In this document: positions 11,284 through 26,104 of the stretch, piece after piece
How positions within the stretch are numbered: the first letter of the stretch is position 1
How the letters are laid out: every line of letters begins with the position of its first letter
Assembly (NCBI GenBank): GCA_936440205.1
Contig: OW387138.1
Location: forward strand, 24,943,541 to 25,007,540
Direction: 5' to 3'
From: Lepidonotus clava
Taxonomy: Eukaryota > Annelida > Polychaeta > Phyllodocida > Polynoidae
Length of the DNA stretch: 64,000 bases
Program-made: the position numbers and the translations under genes
Notes under the pieces: model-generated
The model's input: only the letters and a program-made list of their open reading frames with translations
Database searches by the model: none
Told to the model about the DNA's origin: nothing

Positions 11284-12530
11284 TTCACAAAGCCAGAAGA
11301 CTCCACCCTCCGACTCTTGCCCATCTCACTCACCCATCCTCTCCTTTCTACTGTCCCAACCCTATCTGTTTCTTTAGCCAGCTTTCTCCTCCCCCTCTAA
11401 CGCCCCCCCCCCCATCCAACTCCATGTTGTTTATAGTTGTACACGCCAATCCCATTGCTAACCACCTCTTCCAGCCTACTTCCTCCTTTTCTTGAACTAT
11501 TCCACCCTCACCCCAGCTTCTTCCCACTCCCGCTCGTACCAGTCTATGTTCCAGCTCCCTCAAACATCCAACCCCACTCTTGCACTGGCACCTTTCCTCC
11601 ATGTGATCCATCAAACATCCTCTCATCCCTGCCCAACCCATGGTCAGCCATCCCCACCTTCCTACCTCTGCCATTCATCTGTCTCTCCCACCATCTACCT
11701 CCTACTTCCCTCTAGCCCAGTATCACCCCACCTTTCCTTCGCAATTTACCCTTCAACACCTTCCTCCTACCCTGTCCATCCTCATGCCCATCCTCATGCC
11801 CATCCTCATGCCTATCCTCATGCCCCTGCTCATCCCCCTTACCCCTTCTTCCTAACCTGACCATCCTAGTTTCCGACCCTCCACCTATCTCCTTCCCTTG
11901 CCTATCCAAGTCCTCATCCTCGACCTGCCTTCTACCCCTGTCCAGCCCCCGACACCCATCCCCTTTCCCCTGCCCGCCCACTTCCCCATCCACACCCTGA
12001 TCCTCTTGCCATGCTCCTGCCCATCCTAGTCCCAATACCCACACCTTCCTCTTACCTCTGCCCCTCCAGCCTCTCCTCCATTCCCCTGCCCCCTGCCACT
12101 CTCAGTCCCCATCCTCGACCTGCATTCTACCACTGTCCAGGCCCCCACAACCATCCCCTTGCCCCGCCCGCCCACCTCCCCATCCACGCACCTTCCCCCT
12201 GCCCCTGCCCGTCCACTTCCCCAGCCACACCCTGATCCTCCTGCCCTGCCCCTGCCCCTGCCCATCCCAGTCCCCATACCCTAGCCTTCCTCCTACCCCT
12301 CCCCCATTCCCCTGCCCCTGCCCATCCCAGTCCCCATACCCTAACCTTCCTCCTCCCCCTCCCCCATTCCCCTGCCCCTGCCCATCCCAGTACCCATACC
12401 CACACCTCCTCTTACCGTTGCCCTTCCAGCCCCTCCAGCCCCTCCCCCATTCCCCTGACCCTACCCTACCCATCCCATCCCCCCACACACCCGCTCACCT
12501 CGCCTCACCTACTTCCCCGATGATGTATCC
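11284..12530. repeat. C-rich minisatellite tract (12-bp and 60-bp units)
   Basis: 1.2 kb in which the plus strand is mostly C and T. It contains four copies of the 12-mer CCATCCTCATGC (11776-11823) and three near-identical 60-bp units starting at 12241, 12301 and 12361. Decayed relatives of the 60-bp unit occur upstream near 12018-12110. The minus strand carries many GGGG runs. All long open frames here are explained by the repeat. No gene is supported. Confidence 0.85.
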
Positions 12531-12665
12531 GGCAGAGATCCATCACGTCAAGAGTCACCTGGTGGCAGAAAACCACACTTCAGCCTCTCTTGGAAAAACG
12601 AGGAGTGAGCTTCTGTCACGTGACCTGGCTTGGCCGCCATTTGCCGACCTAATCTCTTAACCACA
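12531..12665. promoter_or_regulatory. E-box plus YY1-like element
   Basis: GTCACGTGAC (12615-12624) is followed by GGCCGCCAT (12632-12640), 7 bp apart. The same kind of pair recurs at about 26.17 and 50.2 kb. Function inferred. Confidence 0.35.
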
Positions 12666-15600
12666 GCGCTACAAAAAGGACTCACCACTCACGAGACGCC
12701 TCATACTGGAAAGTACATTTTTGCCTCAAGATTTATATACAATGCGACGGAATGGTTCATGTAGTAATGAACTTGCATACACGTTTTGCCTTATCTCATG
12801 TTATCTCATTTCATTTCGGCTACTTATTCATATCAGCGCCGCAGTGGCATACCAAAATGTTTAGAGTATTGTAATCACCATGTCGGAGTTGGGCGGGAAA
12901 ACAGACACTGTGTTTGAAATGTATCCAGAATACAATAAAAGCAGTTTTAAACATATATTCCTAAGAAGTGATATCTTTGATGTCTTCCTAATTGTACAGT
13001 GCATATTGCTCTTATGTTTTCACTGGTCCCAGTAGAACTTGAGGAGTAAAACCTCTTATGGAGACGTTCGCTGAGAGGAGACGTCAATGCATAGCAGTGT
13101 TGGCTTCGGGGGCAGTGGGGTTTGGGAAATGTGCTGGGGCCTTGTGAGATGGGAGGAGGGAGGGGGGTCAGTTCTAACATGACTATGCGTTATTCATCAC
13201 CTCCTGCAATCCGTAACGTATCACTCCGCGAACAACAGTCGACATCTGCTCCGTCCCTCCCACTCCTCGGAATGGCCTGTCGACGTGCTGGTCCCCCCAC
13301 TGCTGTCATTTAGCCCCACATTTCCATAATAAGCATTTGCCCTGGAGACGGCCCCCAACGACCAAAGCGTAAACAGTGCAGATTTTACAACCCCCATCCC
13401 GCCGTCTTTGCCTCTAAGGCACCAGGCCCTATGGCGAGACCAGACATCTATCATTTTTATATCCTGTATTAATTTGTGCCGGGGACTAAGTTGGCTGTCG
13501 CCGAGGTAATATCGTGATAAATGACAGCGCCTGACTTTATCCATACTATAAACACGATCTATCAGACTAATGAGTTTCATCCTCCCCCCGCCCCACCCAC
13601 TGCAAGGGAGCAGCTAGCCTTTGGGATCTGACCTTAAGAAACGAGCCATGTTAATAGGACCGTTTTAAGGAGAGGCCGTGTAGTTATACAAAGGTAAGGT
13701 TGAACACTACTTTGGAGCAAAATGCACAGAGACTGCATTGTCCAGGAAATAATTACGATTTCAGAATATTAATCTTATCGCCTTCATTTAAGTGAAGTTA
13801 TTCTAAGATAATGAAATGACAGATTGTATTAACAGGATATGTTATTCATTTTCCTTATAATCAGAACACTAAAAAGACAGATTCCATTTCATTCTTTGAT
13901 AGCATGTAGTATCCATCTGTAATCTATGTGGCATTTTTTAAAATGTCTTTTGGTTTACGTACAGGCCTGCAGCTACCTTGAATAATTGTCCCCTCCATAA
14001 TCTTTGTTACGCATACTTAGCGAGTTGTCACCGATGGTAAAAGCTCTACCTTACTTTATTTAATAGTGACAGCAATTAAATGTATTTCCCCTATTCTGTA
14101 ATTTAATTAGTAACTCTATCTGCGTCATCAAGTTTCTTAATTGATAAGTTAGAATTGAGCAATAAGATGCCAATAAGCCGATTAAACTTGCACTTATCAT
14201 AAGTTAATTAAGTCTAATGACGTGTGCAAAAACAGATCATCTGAACTGTTAATATCACCAAATTAATGTGTTGTAATCAACGTTTGGCTTTTGTATGTGT
14301 AAGTACGTGTAACATATTATTATACTCTCATTTTAGCTAAGGTGCTATTATTTCCCTATAGATGATTATGATCGATTCTTTCAATGAGGACGGAAGGCCT
14401 GTTTCAGAAATAATTACAATTTGATGGATTACAATTTCAAATGACAGAGCTTCCATAAATCAACTTAACCTTTCAGACAAGACTCCACTAGTGTTTTTTG
14501 TAATAACAGAAGCCGTTTTTAATATAGTACGGATGGAATATTATAGTTTGAGATGCTGTACCGATGGCTACACGAAGAAAATCCCTTAAGAACAAGCTAT
14601 TGTAATTATGTGAACATATATACATAGGGTTCTACACACATAAACGTATATACACATAATACTATAAGCCAAAGTTCTTGAACGACGTCTATACCAAGGG
14701 AGGTAGAAATGGAAGAGAAGACTCTATAGGTGCCTTGATAAACAGGTCAAAAGACATAATTGCAATGTTTCTTTTGCTTGTCGTAAAGTGCCATTAAATC
14801 ATAATCTGATGAAATAAATTACAACATAGATAGTCATATAGCAAAACAGGCTCACTGTCCTGCGTGTGATCGCTATTTTTCCATCCAACCTTCCGTCTCT
14901 ATCGCCGTCATAAATGCATAATACACTCCGGAAATAACTGGATTAAAACGATCAACTCTTAACGCTAAAGGAGGCATTGTTCAACTTGTAAGTCCGCGGA
15001 GCATCCGTCTTTTATTTTTTTCGAACTTGTAAAGAGTTGGTGCTGTGCTTCCACTTATATGACCTAATAAAAAGATGATTAGATAAAGCGTCCAATTTGC
15101 TGAGGGGATATGCGCGTCAACATCAATCTAGCCATGTCGAATCATAGTTCCATTATCCGGCGCCCGAAAATTAAACTGAGCTTTAATAAACAGTAGAGCC
15201 AATGGGACAAGGCTTAAGTTTATGTAGGGGGACTGGAGGGAATCAATATTTCAAAGGAGAAGATGTACACCTTTTTGGTTTACATGGCTGTTTTAAGAGC
15301 TCCAATGTTAAATAAAAATGTCTCCATATATTACAGGCCTTTAGTTTTTCTAAACAAGTAAAACATATGCAGAATTTATTATGTTCCAAGAGTTATACCT
15401 TCCCTTTATTAAAACGGCATTGCTCCCAATCTTCACCAAGCCCCACCTATTCGATGCCAGCCACCATTGGGCACAAGTGAGTCAGAGCCACAGGCAAAGT
15501 GCCAGTTGAGATAAATTTTGGTATCTCAACTCATATATGTCATATAACTCCAGATACCAGTGAAATGACCTTCCTCCCATACCCACACTGTTGACCCCCT

Positions 15601-17400
15601 CAAGGCACATGAGTGGTAGCCTAACTGGGAGAGTGACCGACTCCAGTGTGGAACGCACTTGTTTAATTCTAAAATGCTCAAATCATAGTTCTATTAATCT
15701 ATTTCCAATCATTTTACCTTGGGTAAATGACCTATGCCAGTTTGCCGACCAGCATTCCATCATATTGGTAGTGCGCATGTAAGTTATAATTATTTTGTTG
15801 GTACCCACATGTAAACTGATAAACAACAGTCTGTATTAGGGACCATAATATTATATGGGCCTTGTTGGTAGACGTTTATGATCAGGGGATATTCCAAGAG
15901 AGCCGGATCTATTTTGGCTTAACCTAAGATCAATTTATCAAATGAGTGTTGTTCAATAAAACAAACGAAAAAAGGGGCTATCTCTTTTATAGATGACGAG
16001 GGCAGGGGTAGGCCATGCATGCATATAGTCTACAAACACCAATCCACTTGTGTCGAGCGTTACTTGTTGGTTTTCTGCGAGTTGCTCACCCACCATACAT
16101 CATGGCCCGGCATGGCCCAGGGCTGGGCGAGTCGTAATGAGCTTCTCACGCCGTCATAGCCTCCTTCTGATGAGTTGACACAGACGCAGGCCCAATATTG
16201 CCGACCCAAGCACGGCCATATATTCACCGGAAAAACCTGTGCACATCAAATAGTCCCAAGAGGGTGGGGGATATTAATACGCATGTTGAAGCTTGGTGGT
16301 TTAGCCGGAGGAGTAGGAGTCATAATGCGCATGTGCCGAGTAGGATAACCACGTGACTTCCTGTTAGGGGAGGGGTTTGTGTGTGTTGGGTGGAGTGGGG
16401 GACCAATGCATGCACTGCACGGACTCTTGCATGTCCATTCCCGTGATGACAAAAGCTTTTCCTCAAAGAGCGTACTTTAAGACTGAAGGCAGGTTGTAAC
16501 ATGAAATCATTATTTATTTACTGAATTTACAAGCGAGTTTTCTTACCCATTTCTTACATGTTAGAGCACGCAGCTTAAGTTAAGAAACATCCTCCCTTAG
16601 ATAAAAAGACTGTTATGAGGAGAATAATTTATAGAGATTTATTGATAGCAAGAGGCTTATCCGATCGTTTTTTGTTACAACCCGCATGACCAAAACTTTT
16701 ATTTACAACACCCTCTTGAAACGTAAACATTATTTAAACTTCAAGACTTTTAATGTGTTTGTTCACGCCTCTTTAAGTCCCATAGGCCCACAGGACCCTG
16801 GATGGGCCGTGACATCGTATAAGCCTGTCAGGGAGGCTAGTACACTGGAGGAAGGATCGGAGAAGTTCTACCTGCCATGCCTTAATGCCCTTACAACGTA
16901 CGCCTAATCCAGCACTAATCTGCCCTCCACACTGTCCTCCAACATTATACCTTATTTCCCATAGCAAAGATCCTGAATTAAACCCTTTTCGTGCATCCAA
17001 GGCTGTCGACACGCACCAACTGGATGATGGGTAAGAGTGGGAGAGGACGGACAAGGGTCACTGAATCGTTTTGTCCTGATCAACTATGTCCGACACAGAA
17101 AACCTAATCTCAGGGCCGGCCTTAACGGTAACTTTAGGGAGAGCATCTCACATTTACTCAAAGTTCTAATAAGCTTCTCAATTGTATTTGGACCTGACCG
17201 CCTTAAAAGGGATAGCAAAAGTCATGGAGAGGGTTCAGTCCAACTTGGTCATGGTAAACGTGAAAACGGGTATCTTAGTTCAGACGATTTTGGGTAACAT
17301 TAAACTTGTTAATGTCTTGAACCCTTTCCTGTGTTAGAATTAGGGAGGGAAACTTTGTGCAACACAATACCTCACCAGCATGTGAGAAAGAGTTACCTGG
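12666..17400. other. AT-rich non-coding DNA, one small hairpin
   Basis: No exon recognised on either strand. A 10-bp perfect inverted repeat, AGTTGAGATA, with an 8-nt loop lies at 15504-15531. Several TTAATTAA-type words occur near 14.1-14.2 kb. A GC-richer patch at 13.1-13.6 kb has no coding signature. Confidence 0.55.
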
Positions 17401-17408
17401 AATGTAGT

Positions 17409-17486
17409 CAGTCGCGGATTTGGGGGAAGAGGACAAAATTAAGATTTTTTAAAACCCCCTTTTGAAAATTCCTAAATCCGCCCCTG
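17409..17486. mobile_element. Short hAT-like MITE
   Basis: 78 bp bounded by imperfect terminal inverted repeats: CAGTCGCGGATTTGGGGG on the left, against CAGGGGCGGATTTAGG read from the right. The 8 bp outside each end are AATGTAGT and GTCGTAGT, sharing the last five bases, which fits a decayed 8-bp hAT target duplication. It is too short to code; mobilised, if ever, by another element's transposase. Confidence 0.65.
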
Positions 17487-17494
17487 GTCGTAGT

Positions 17495-19990
17495 GGTGAC
17501 AGGTGCATTGGAAGAGGCTTAAGGGGGAAAATATCAGTTTGGGGCATGGTGAAACTAGAATATGAATAGCTTCACTTATGCGAAAGTCAATATTGAAGCT
17601 CAATATGCCATATCAACCTGCCACACACTTTACGTCAGTTCTAAACAAGCCTGCTCTGATTATAACTCAGTAGTCCCTTCTGGGGTACTCCCAATCCCGC
17701 GTCTACTGGTTAGTCCCCAATACGTCACCATCGGCCCGTCAGGGGAGCCACTTGGGGGCGAGATGAATAGTGGTGATCACTGATCACGTGAGGGATTGGG
17801 GGTCATTGTGAGAGTGTTTGGCAGTTTGTAGAGCTCATCAGGACCATGTACGAACCCAATATCACACCCATGGATGATACGTTGCTAGGAGCAAGCCAGG
17901 AGGTTCATTGAAAAAAAAACTGATTTGTCGACAGTCACGTTCCTATAAACTAAGAAGAAAAATGTTCATATCAAATTGATTGCAAGGAAAGGACATCAGA
18001 ATATTATATATTTTTGAGTTTTGGGTTTCATTTGTAACTGAACGGCAGACGATAAATGAAATTGATGTATTTGAGATATTTCAGTAATACAATATGTATA
18101 TGCAATAGGAAATTGTAGGCGGCACCTGTAGTTCTATATAATTCTGATATCAATGGTTTTAACTTACATATCTACAAAAAAGACATTAGGATTTCAGCAA
18201 ATCAGAAATCTTACAGTAAATTATTTCTTTTGATATTATATTGACCTTTAGTAAAGGAAGTATTGTGGATTACTATGTGTCAAACATTATTACCTGAGAA
18301 ACATTTTCTGATTGGAAATTAAGGTTTTGCAATTGTCAGGAATGCGAAGAAAGCAAGAATGGCAGTAAGATAAAAATACGTAATGGAAGATAACAAAAGA
18401 TGCATTTACAGTTCCTTCCTCATGCATTTCAACCTCACGTTTCTATGCGAATCATTCTGCCGCTGTTTTACGTTTACATCACCCCCATTCCCTCTGCATT
18501 CCACCAATTGCTGTCGCCCCATTCGGCACGCTTTCCGTATTTATATGGAATGTGTATCCAGGCGTTTCACGTCTTAACTAAGGCTGAGAACGTTGGGGAC
18601 CTCTTCCCCGGTCCGGCCGGCCCTCCCAGGGACGGGCCGGGGACGGGACCAGAATACTTAATGTGCGCTATGGGGAACCGAACGTAAATCATTGTCAGCA
18701 TTTTTATCTGCATGGTGACAAAATTGGTCGCGCAGCACAGTCCGGTAGCACAGTACTGATCTATTTAAGAAAGAATAATGGCAATGTCAAGGCGACATGG
18801 AGTAGATATTTCTGTATGATTTTATATAAAACTCCTGTGAGTACGAAACTGGCCAGTTTTAGACGTTTTTCCGATGGCATTGATTTCAAATCATCTGTAT
18901 TTTCACACAATTATCATGTGAGAGTTTTATAGCAACCGGGCTTCTACTAATAAATCCGTCTCTCTATCTGACTAAAAGATAACATTATGCCGATCCTTAA
19001 ACAGCTTCCAACCTCCTCAGCGTGCACCCGGTTTCTAGATTGCAAAGGCTTTGGCGGCGCTGTCTATATATGCGCAACGTCTCCTCAATAGGCTCTATTA
19101 TTTACGCGAATTAAGTAAAACGTAAAAACGGCAATGGCGTAAGTAGTATAGACATGGGAATATGAAGCAGGCCGCGTCATTGTACACAAGATGTCGCTTA
19201 TAATATTATTGTGACACACAAACGAATACATTTGGAAAAGTACAAATCAGTTATTGATACGTACCAGGTAGCTCATATTTCCTTTGCTACACTTGGTTCG
19301 TTTCAGTATTCCCCGAGCCTGCCGGCCCCAGTCGTCTCACGTCTGTATACGGGGGATGAGGTGGGCGGGGAGAAGGGAGATATGTAAACACGTGCCGCGC
19401 CTATAGCCCCCTCTCCCGACAGCGCCCCCTATACTGTCCGACGACGAGTGGTCAGGGTGGCCCCGCACTGTCCACCCGCCTCCCCCGAGAGCCTCTAACT
19501 GGGTTGACTTGGGTTTCTGCCATGAATTTTGAATGGGTTCTCTATACCAGGGTGAGTCTCTCCACTGAATGAACGAGAAAGCATGCGGTCTGCATGGTGT
19601 TCCTTGAAAATATCCAATCATTATGTCTAAGTGTACTCCTATTGCAATTATGAACTGATGAAATGATGTAGTTGCAAATAAAACTAAGTCTAGGATAGTA
19701 AGAGTATATTTGAACTTTGTATCCAATAGTCAACTTTATCACTAAGAAAAAAGAGGCATTCTTTACGTAAAAGCACATAATATTATCTAAATGCTTTAAG
19801 TAAAGTAGGGTATCGGATATTCATTCTATATTACAAAATTACGTATTCTATCCACTATTTCTCTTCTCTATCTTGATACAAATGCCTAGGGTCATTGATT
19901 GTTATTTTTCAAAATAAAAATAGAGTTGAAAAGGGGTAATCAAGCAAAGAATCTGACGTTTTGGGCCTACATAGAATAGGCCGTTTGGCA
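17495..19990. other. Non-coding DNA, nothing recognised
   Basis: Only short open frames without family resemblance. A GC-rich patch at 18590-18650 holds GGCCGG words; another lies at 19320-19500. Confidence 0.55.
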
Positions 19991-20460
19991 TTCGGAGAGT
20001 TATCGGAGTGGGAGGGTGCGTAGTTTGACGAGCCTGAGCGTGCATCGATTAAAGGCTGCAACAATAGACGCTCGTATATTCCCGCCTAAGTTATTTAGAA
20101 AAACACCAGCCCCAGGAAATAGATTCCTGACTTTCGCTATTCAAGCTGACAGGACGGAGGCTGTTGAATTTCCTATACTCCGCCAACTTGCCGATCGATC
20201 ATCTGCCGCCCGCTGTATTCACAGGAAAAACGGATACAATTCGCCCCACTCTCAAGCCCAATACCGGAAGTTCCGCCATGATGGATCGCCCAGAGACGCG
20301 CATGCGCACGGGCAGCCAGTGACAATTTTAGTTCCGCTAGGTCCCGCTCGGTGGCCCAGTGCTGCTCTCTTCAGTTGTCATTACGTCATTTCCGGTTTCC
20401 CCAGGCTCCCCCTATTGGCAAAAGCTGTGACCAATACTGCGCACGCATGGTTGGTTTAAT
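19990..20460. promoter_or_regulatory. GC island with NRF1-like palindrome
   Basis: Carries GCGCATGCGCA (20298-20308) close to a CCGCCATGATGG element (20275-20286) and CpG-rich sequence. A 147-codon open frame (20016-20459) spans the island, but its product resembles nothing known and its start has no clear support, so I do not call it a gene. Promoter role inferred. Confidence 0.4.
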
Positions 20461-23400
20461 CAGGAGGTATTTGTAAACATTGTCCTGGCCTTGGTTTGGT
20501 CGTGTGAGAACACACTATGGGAAACAGTTGCTTGCATTGGCTCGCTCTCCTAGAAAAAAAATCTGTCCCAACAAAAGAAATGTAATAAATCGGTGGTCGA
20601 CCAGCAATGGATTTTCCACACACTAAGTGCATTTTCAATTCTAGTCATAAAATATCGTTTTCTTGCTCATGGTAATGGAGTGACCTAATTAACAACTTGA
20701 ATGCTTTCACACAATCAGAGAATACCCGTGTTCGAGACAATTTCATTTGTTTTGAATTTGTAATCATGTAATCATAGCAAATATTACACGATTCAAAAAC
20801 TTAATGCAAGGGTTTAAGAACCAGAAAAAAATACTCAATAACTAGAAATTACTGAACCATCGAAGTTCACCTCGAAATCTAGGGCAAAGGAAAAGCTTAT
20901 TTGTTAAAACACAGATTTTAAATCAAACATCTTTTGTCTTCCTGATTTGCATCTATGGGTGTTTTTAATTGTCTACAATTCTGACTATAGATCCAGGATA
21001 CGTCAAACCCCAGTGAAATGCCTATAAAATGTTATATAATTCCACATACTTTACAGAGCAGGATATCTAGGTTCATCCTAAACTCCTACCATATTGCTTT
21101 CACCGGCCTTCAAAACCGCTTACCAGTGTCCCAGCTTAAACCAACCTGCAGGCTGGAACCACCCACCTCCCAGAAGGATCATCCAGGAACCAGCTTGAGG
21201 ATCCAGACCAGTGATCCAGACAGATCCGGAAGGATTACCACAATCCGGATCTCCCAGTTTGGACTTGGCCGAATCCAGGACTTTTTTTGGGATCCCCTTC
21301 GGTAACTCACATTTATTATTCCTCTCCCGGTCACATTGAATATTATGTTAGCGCGCCCCTGATGCTTATTATTGCGTCATTAACGCCCCGATCTCGCAGC
21401 TTGCCGCCCCAGTGAGACCAAGTCAATGACAACCCATTCATCAATCTAACCTCCTCTCCTTCTCCTCTCCTTCTGCCTGCGGCCTTGGCCCTGGTATTTA
21501 AGTAACCAGATCTAACGATGTCCCCACATGGTTGCAATATTTAGAACAGCATATTACAGACTACAAAGTATTATGCATGAGGTCAATGATTAACTGCATT
21601 TGTAAAGTTTCATAACTTGGGAGAAGAATTTAACATTATGATGTGATAGCGATGAGGAATACCAGTACAAAGACATATAGCTTACCTATTCTATAAATAG
21701 TTTATGCGCCATGTAGCATTGTGTAACTTTTTGATTAGGGGTCGTTCCAAAATAAAATGACCCGATCTAGGGCTAGTCACTATGATATCATATCAAAGCT
21801 ATCATAACTTTACTGTAAACGTCTAGATTCCTTTAATTTAATACCTGTACCCGATTACTAAATCATGTGTTATGAACTCAGTTTAATATACAAAAGATTT
21901 CAGGAATCCAATTACAATAATCCAATAATGGCGCAATTTGGTTCTACGTGATGGAGTAACCATTGACAAATTATTTATGAACCATTTGCATGAAAATTAG
22001 CAATTACATACCAGCATATAATTAGGTACAAAACCTATTAACTAACTGACTGGCAATACAAGCTTTATTGACTATCTATTCGGAATCACACACTTAGTTT
22101 ACTTTAATCATTCTGGAAACCATGCACCCCTTTGGGTCAATCTGGTTTTCTCCCTCTACCTCAGGAAGTAATCTTACCGTCCTTAAAGAATTGAAAAGCA
22201 CAAAAACTTGAAGGCTTGCCCTAATTAACTTCCAATCAAAACAGCCAATTAGAGAGTAGATAATGAGGCAACCCAATTAATTAAGAGAAACTCACATCTA
22301 GACTGTGACATCGTGAAACTAAGGCTTTACTGTGGGATTATTGGAAATCTCACACTGAGATCATACCGTTAATTGGAGGATTCAAAAAGAATGGCCAGAA
22401 AATTCATAAAGAAAAACTTTTTAACTTGTAATTTTCTTGGTGCCCACACATACCTGATGGTTCTACAAGGAATTTCTCAATATTGAGAAAAATGAGCCGT
22501 CAACATTTGATTATGATGGTTTTCTTTACTTTTCTTTACTCTGGACAAGTTGATAACCTTAAATCTTTGATTCACCCCTCCAATGCCACATTGGAACAAT
22601 CATCAGACAGAATGTATTGCATATTTTCACGTGTTTTAGCATTTTGGAAGAAGAGGTTCGAGTTGATATAGCAACATTCATCGGTATCTTTGTTCTAACC
22701 AATGAAAGAAAGAACGTGTGAGACCAATTCATATATTCTCTTCCATTTTCCGTAACAGATAGGTTCATCTGTAAATAAAAAGACTGCAAATTTTCACATT
22801 TTCTTTTTTCCTTTTCTTTCTGACTTTGTATTTGTTTTGGTCCTTCTGAACACGCCCATTAGCAGAGTAGTGAAGGGGTACTCACGAATCCTGTGTTTGT
22901 TCGGTGAGGGAGAGAGTCAAAATCAATGGCACCCTCCGTGCCCACATTAACACCCTGCATCCAATATTCTCTACCTCTTTTGCTTCTGTCATCTTCCCAA
23001 CATAGCCATTAGTTACAACCCATGTTTATTTTAATTGTTGTATGTTTTAGAATATAATTTTTGAGTACAAATTAGGAGTGCCTAAGCTTATACCTCCGCG
23101 ACCACCTATGATACTAAAAAAATAAATTTACATGTGGAAATGCCACTTTGTAGAAGGAACCTTTGGCAATATAAATGGAAAATGGTAAAACCTACAATCC
23201 TTTAGCATCTTTTGCAGTACTTATGCATATATATGGTAATCGATGGTGTGAACGTTGGTTAGAATTTTTCCAGTACCTGAACGTATACTTAACAATAGTA
23301 GTCCCTATGCGTGGGGTAACCCAAAAGGTTCATTTTGATAATCATGTGGTCTTTTCACTCAGGACAAACGTGTATATATGGAGAATCTTGTTTCAGCGTG

Positions 23401-26100
23401 ACCTCAATGTTGGGGTATATGAACGTGGCATCGTAAACGATTGGGGGGAAACCTCCAGTACTCTGACTCTGCCACCCCTATACTGGAGGCCGGAGTAGGA
23501 TGCTATGGAGACATTTCAAAACTGTTTGGCGTGACTTGATTTGTAATAAAATTAGAAAAATCTTAATAATCCACTCAAATGTCTTTTGTCGTTGCATGTC
23601 GATTCGTCTGCATAGATAAGAATAATAGGCAAAGCCCAATGGTCTGCCATCCAAACCAAGCTTTTAAAGCTAAAGGAACAAAGTCAAAGTAAAACCAAGA
23701 CCTATCAAAGTGTAGGCTTCTTCGTCACCATAGATCAACATTTGAATGTCTTAAAATGTCCATATAGTACTCATGTATATTCCTCCGCAGGTTTCAACCT
23801 AGCACTGCCACCATAAGCTATCATTTAATGAGGCAGATTTAATTACAGCAACTAATTACGAAAAACCAACTATAGCCTCCCTACTTGTAAGGTCTTGAGT
23901 GCTAATTAATTTGCATGTCAGAACGCCTTCTCATGCCAATTCATGTGAGGTAGTCTTTTTGTAACATGACCTCAGACCCGTAGCGCTTATTCCATTCTCG
24001 CTATAGGAAATTGGTGCTGTCAGAATGATGATTTTGGACAGCTTATTTGATTACTTCATTTTTTGCCTCGTCCATGGGATTGAATGGAACTAGGGGATTA
24101 ATACAAATCTACATTATCATGTGGTAGTTCGCGTTTCTTTCCCTTGGTTGGCATGCACATTGTATCTAGATCTTCTATCCTTTAATCTTGCTCAGTTAGT
24201 ATAACAATTTACAGTATTCCAGTGCTGAGCGGTATTTCCTAGTTTCACTCTACTTCCCTGGTTGAACGTTCTGCAAGTATTTCACGACCACTCTAATGCA
24301 TAATCCTCATCTGTCCTAGTATTTGCAAGAGTTTCCTCTTTCAATTCTTATTTTTAGATGTGCCCCTTCATAATTAATTGACAAGCAATTTACCATTTTG
24401 ACATTTCGAATCTTGTTGCAAACTCAAATGAATGCACCCTCATCTCTCAACATGATTGTATCATTAAGCAAATGTGATATATCAACATGTTTGTTATGAC
24501 AATTCCTATAAATTTGATTGACATTTGGATGAAAGAAGTATAAGTCCAAAATATATATGAAATAATGATTAGAAGCATATGAGGATATAGGCTTTATTTC
24601 ATCTGTGAAAACTGAAATATTTCTGTACAGGTAATGCATCTGCTACAACATATCAGATTGCATTATATTAAAGGTATTGCAACCTCTCATCATATAATTT
24701 TACGCTAAGTGCCCTATCTATAGGGAACACGAGCCTCTAACTAACGGGAAGAGTATGAATATCTAATCATAATATCCCCTATTTATGGTACTAATATGTT
24801 CGTCGCCGTGACTTGAATTGTCACTGTATAACGTCGTCGTTTGCAACTGCAAAGCATCATAATGAGAAATCTCTAGATCTTAAGTTGAGACAGAGCTTAT
24901 AAAAGAGGCCACAGATTGTTAAATGGCTGCAATATAGACCCATCCTTAGAGAAGGCCATACGCCCCAATTCACTAAACAATATTAATGGACCTATAATGC
25001 ACTACTGTGACCTATTGGCATTTTACTGATTGTAGCGTTACATCAAAATATCTTAGCCATTAAAATGCATGACCTAAACGTTTTCAATTTATTCCGATAC
25101 TGAAACTCATTGAATATTAGTACTTCCTCGTGTAGGTTGCGCATAATACATTGACCATACATGCATGGGACAGTGCAGCGAATGGTTGGGAGGAATCCAT
25201 TGACGGACGCAGGCCGTATTCCCTCCGCGCATGGTCAGTCATAAATGTAGGGGGACAAACGGCCACCCCCTACCAGACCTATTGTTGGTCACGGCTCAAA
25301 TGGTTGAAAGGCTTCACTCCAGGCGCACAGCTCCCCATTCTATACCCCCTATATCCGCCTGTATCCCCCCCCCTCCTAATACAAGGAACATGAGGCCTGT
25401 GACGGCTAGAGCAAATACCACAGACTCCCTGCCAAAATAGGCCCCGGGACAGCATTGAAACTGGGACAGATTGTGGGAGAAATGGCAGATGCCCGCTTTG
25501 TTCGTTTTGCATAGGGAGCTATGAAAAAGAAATTCTCAAACAAGTGTAAAGATTGATCCTTTCCAAGGTTTGTATAGGAAGTAGCTGTCGGTTGCATGCA
25601 GAGCTATTTAATTAGCTGATAGCGTGAATTTGATACATTTATATATGGGCTATGCTGCCTACCTCTTTTGTATTTAGCTTTTCCGTATTAACATAAATTT
25701 GTCTAAGTACACGCTATCGGCAATATGAGTTCTTTGTGTACACGCAGGGAAGGTAGATTTTGATACTATGTATTTTTTCCTGTCGTGGTACACTGCCATA
25801 TTTTTCCATTAGGTCTACAGCAAAACGGGTTGATTTACCAGATGCAAGTCATATATGTGGGCATGCTGAGATCCTCTTAGCCAATCTGTTACAGCTCTTA
25901 ACGGCCATCTCAAAGTAAACAATCTCCATTATCCCTCCACTATCGTCATTCTAAATTTCCTCCCAATTCCCTGTAATGGCGTTATGGTCTCTCTTTGATT
26001 GGTGTCTCAAGCAGGCTTGTGATATCCAGACAGAACCAACTCATGGCGACATTTCCATTTCACATTCCTTCCTGTACGCTGATTGCCCATACGTAGACTC
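20461..26100. other. Long AT-rich non-coding stretch, nothing recognised
   Basis: No exon, RNA gene or tandem array seen. ATCCAG/ATCCGG words are dense at 21180-21300, and a GC-richer patch lies at 25190-25450. Confidence 0.55.
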
Positions 26101-26104
26101 ATAC

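Noticed and set aside
11214-12488. Many overlapping frames of 70-130 codons
   Set aside because: Low-complexity C-rich repeat; all frames are repetitive Pro/Ser/Leu or Gly/Arg/Trp.
20016-20459. 147-codon plus-strand frame
   Set aside because: Same reason: a GC island without recognisable protein features.
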